From the NCBI GenBank assembly GCA_018821435.1, contig JAHJME010000025.1, positions 124,001 through 188,000 on the forward strand: a DNA stretch of 64,000 bases, read 5' to 3'. Positions 63,082 through 64,000 of the stretch are shown here, piece by piece. The stretch comes from Alphaproteobacteria bacterium (GTDB taxonomy: Bacteria > Pseudomonadota > Alphaproteobacteria > Caulobacterales > Caulobacteraceae). The number at the start of each line of letters is the position of its first letter. Positions within the stretch are counted from its first letter, which is position 1. The translations under genes were made by a program, and so were the position numbers. The notes under the pieces are model-generated. The model was given only the letters and a program-made list of their open reading frames with translations, was not told the DNA's origin and searched no databases.

Positions 63082-63101
63082 CTACGAAAGAACAATCCGG
63101 C
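63082..63101 (+). promoter_or_regulatory. Peptide-regulon motif D
   Basis: CTACGAAAGAACAATCCGGC, 37 bases ahead of the class V aminotransferase start and in the same direction. It is a looser match (CGAA, GAA and ATCCGG kept). Confidence 0.5.
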
Positions 63102-63138
63102 GGCCAGGCGCTAGCCTTCCCGCCAGGCAGGACGACCG

Positions 63139-64000
63139 ATGACGTTTACCCGAAGAGCCCTGATGGCTGCCGCGGCGGTCTCCCCCGGCCTGGTCCAGAC
63201 AGCCCCGGCTCTCGCGGGCGACGCATCGGCCGCCCTGCCTGCTCGCGCCGCCTTCGCGAAGATGCCGTACGTCTATCTCGACAGTGGCTCGACGCACCCG
63301 ATGCCGCTGGGCGCCCGGACCGCGCTGGAGGAGTACCTCCGCTACAAGACCCGCGACGGCCTCTGGACCGGCTATTCCATGGACGCCAAGGAGAAGGCGG
63401 TCCTGGCCGGCTTCGGCGCCCTGGTCGGCGCGGCGCCCGACGAACTCACCTTCATCCAGTCCACCACGATGGGCGAGAACCTGGTGCTGCAGGCGCTGGG
63501 CTTCCCCGAAGGCGGCGGCCGCATCGTCACCGACGCCCTGCACTTCTTCGGCGCGTTCTACACCTACGGCGAGCTGGCCAAGGCCGGGATGGACGTCGTC
63601 ACCCTGCCGATGACCGCCGAGGGCCGCATCGACATGGCCGCCATGGCCGCGGCGGTGAACGACAAGACCCGGCTGGTGTCGATCAGCCACGTCTCCACCA
63701 CCAACGGCTTTGAGCACGACCTGAAGGCGGTCTGCGACCTGGCCCACGCCCACGGCGCCTACGTCTATGCCGACATCGTCCATGGCGCCGGCTCGACCCC
63801 GCTGGACCTGCGCGCCGCCGGCGTCGATTTCGCCGCCTCGTCCTCGTACAAATGGCTGATGGGCGACTTCGGCCTGGGCTTCCTCTACGTGCGCAAGGAG
63901 GTGCAGGAGAAGCTGACCCGGCCGTGGTGGGGCTACCACCAGGTGGGCGGCCGGTTCGTCACCCACGTCTTCCCCTTCGACCCGCCCGGCCAGGGTGTCG
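63139..64000 (+). CDS. Exported class V aminotransferase, N-terminal part (runs off the window)
   Basis: From ATG at 63139 the frame stays open to the window end (287 codons seen). A twin-arginine-like signal (TRRALMAAAAVSPGLVQTAPALAG) precedes a cysteine desulfurase/isopenicillin N epimerase-like PLP fold: YLDSGSTHPMP, ISHVSTTNGFEHDLKAVC, YADIVHGAGSTPLDL and the PLP Lys in SSSYKWLMGDFGLGFLYV (about residue 238). An exported PLP enzyme of this class next to peptidases might epimerise or cleave amino acids in the periplasm. The C-terminus is missing. Confidence 0.85.
   Translation, partial: MTFTRRALMAAAAVSPGLVQTAPALAGDASAALPARAAFAKMPYVYLDSGSTHPMPLGARTALEEYLRYKTRDGLWTGYSMDAKEKAVLAGFGALVGAAPDELTFIQSTTMGENLVLQALGFPEGGGRIVTDALHFFGAFYTYGELAKAGMDVVTLPMTAEGRIDMAAMAAAVNDKTRLVSISHVSTTNGFEHDLKAVCDLAHAHGAYVYADIVHGAGSTPLDLRAAGVDFAASSSYKWLMGDFGLGFLYVRKEVQEKLTRPWWGYHQVGGRFVTHVFPFDPPGQGV

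Overview
The window is a gene-dense, high-GC stretch of an alphaproteobacterial chromosome. The best guess is a Caulobacterales organism (Caulobacter/Phenylobacterium-like). This rests on the very GC-rich third codon positions, three large TonB-dependent receptors, many Sec/Tat-exported hydrolases, a short-form rut operon, a PEP-CTERM protein and REP-like palindromes of the CCTCCCC...GGGGAGG type. It is an inference from gene style, not a taxonomic assignment. No tRNA, rRNA, CRISPR array, prophage or insertion sequence was seen, and no gap longer than 300 bases lacks a gene.

Region 1 (1-12690) handles purines. A divergent promoter separates puuE (leftward, cut by the window edge) from a tightly overlapping rightward series: uraH, xdhA, xdhB, xdhC, puuD, then allA, guaD, a NUP-type nucleoside protein and an AzgA-type purine permease. 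Together they take up purine bases, deaminate guanine, oxidise hypoxanthine/xanthine to urate, and carry urate towards allantoin and ureidoglycolate. A secreted adenosine deaminase is convergent with this series. Region 2 (12750-16128) is a rutABC pyrimidine-degradation operon with a nitroreductase and a small three-helix membrane protein resembling Pycsar effectors.

Region 3 (16275-33056) is accessory. It holds a PEP-CTERM protein, a LOG-family protein, a PPIase-HupE-DUF3604 operon, a TonB receptor-hydrolase-M28-like operon, a TetR/NTF2-like pair, a sulfatase with a divergent LysR regulator, a DsbA-fold isomerase and an MBL hydrolase. Region 4 (33140-36764) is a FixJ-type regulator, a receiver-only regulator, a PAS histidine kinase and an alpha/beta hydrolase; three gaps carry the same CATAC-N4-GTATG-like dyad. 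Region 5 (36845-46909) includes two large GST-like paralogues around a TetR gene and a TonB receptor, plus a second sulfatase. A CGGAA-N6-TTC(A/C)C-type site lies just upstream of genes in regions 3 and 5 and suggests a common regulon.

Region 6 (47032-64000) looks like a peptide-utilisation locus. It has an aromatic aminotransferase, an amino-acid permease, two M61-like metallopeptidases, an exported amidohydrolase, two S10 carboxypeptidases, an ornithine-cyclodeaminase-like oxidoreductase, a TonB receptor, an Lrp/AsnC regulator and an exported class V aminotransferase. Four of its promoters share a directional motif close to GAACGAAAAGAAAATCCGGG, each pointing at its gene. This is the strongest sign in the window of an undescribed co-regulated system.
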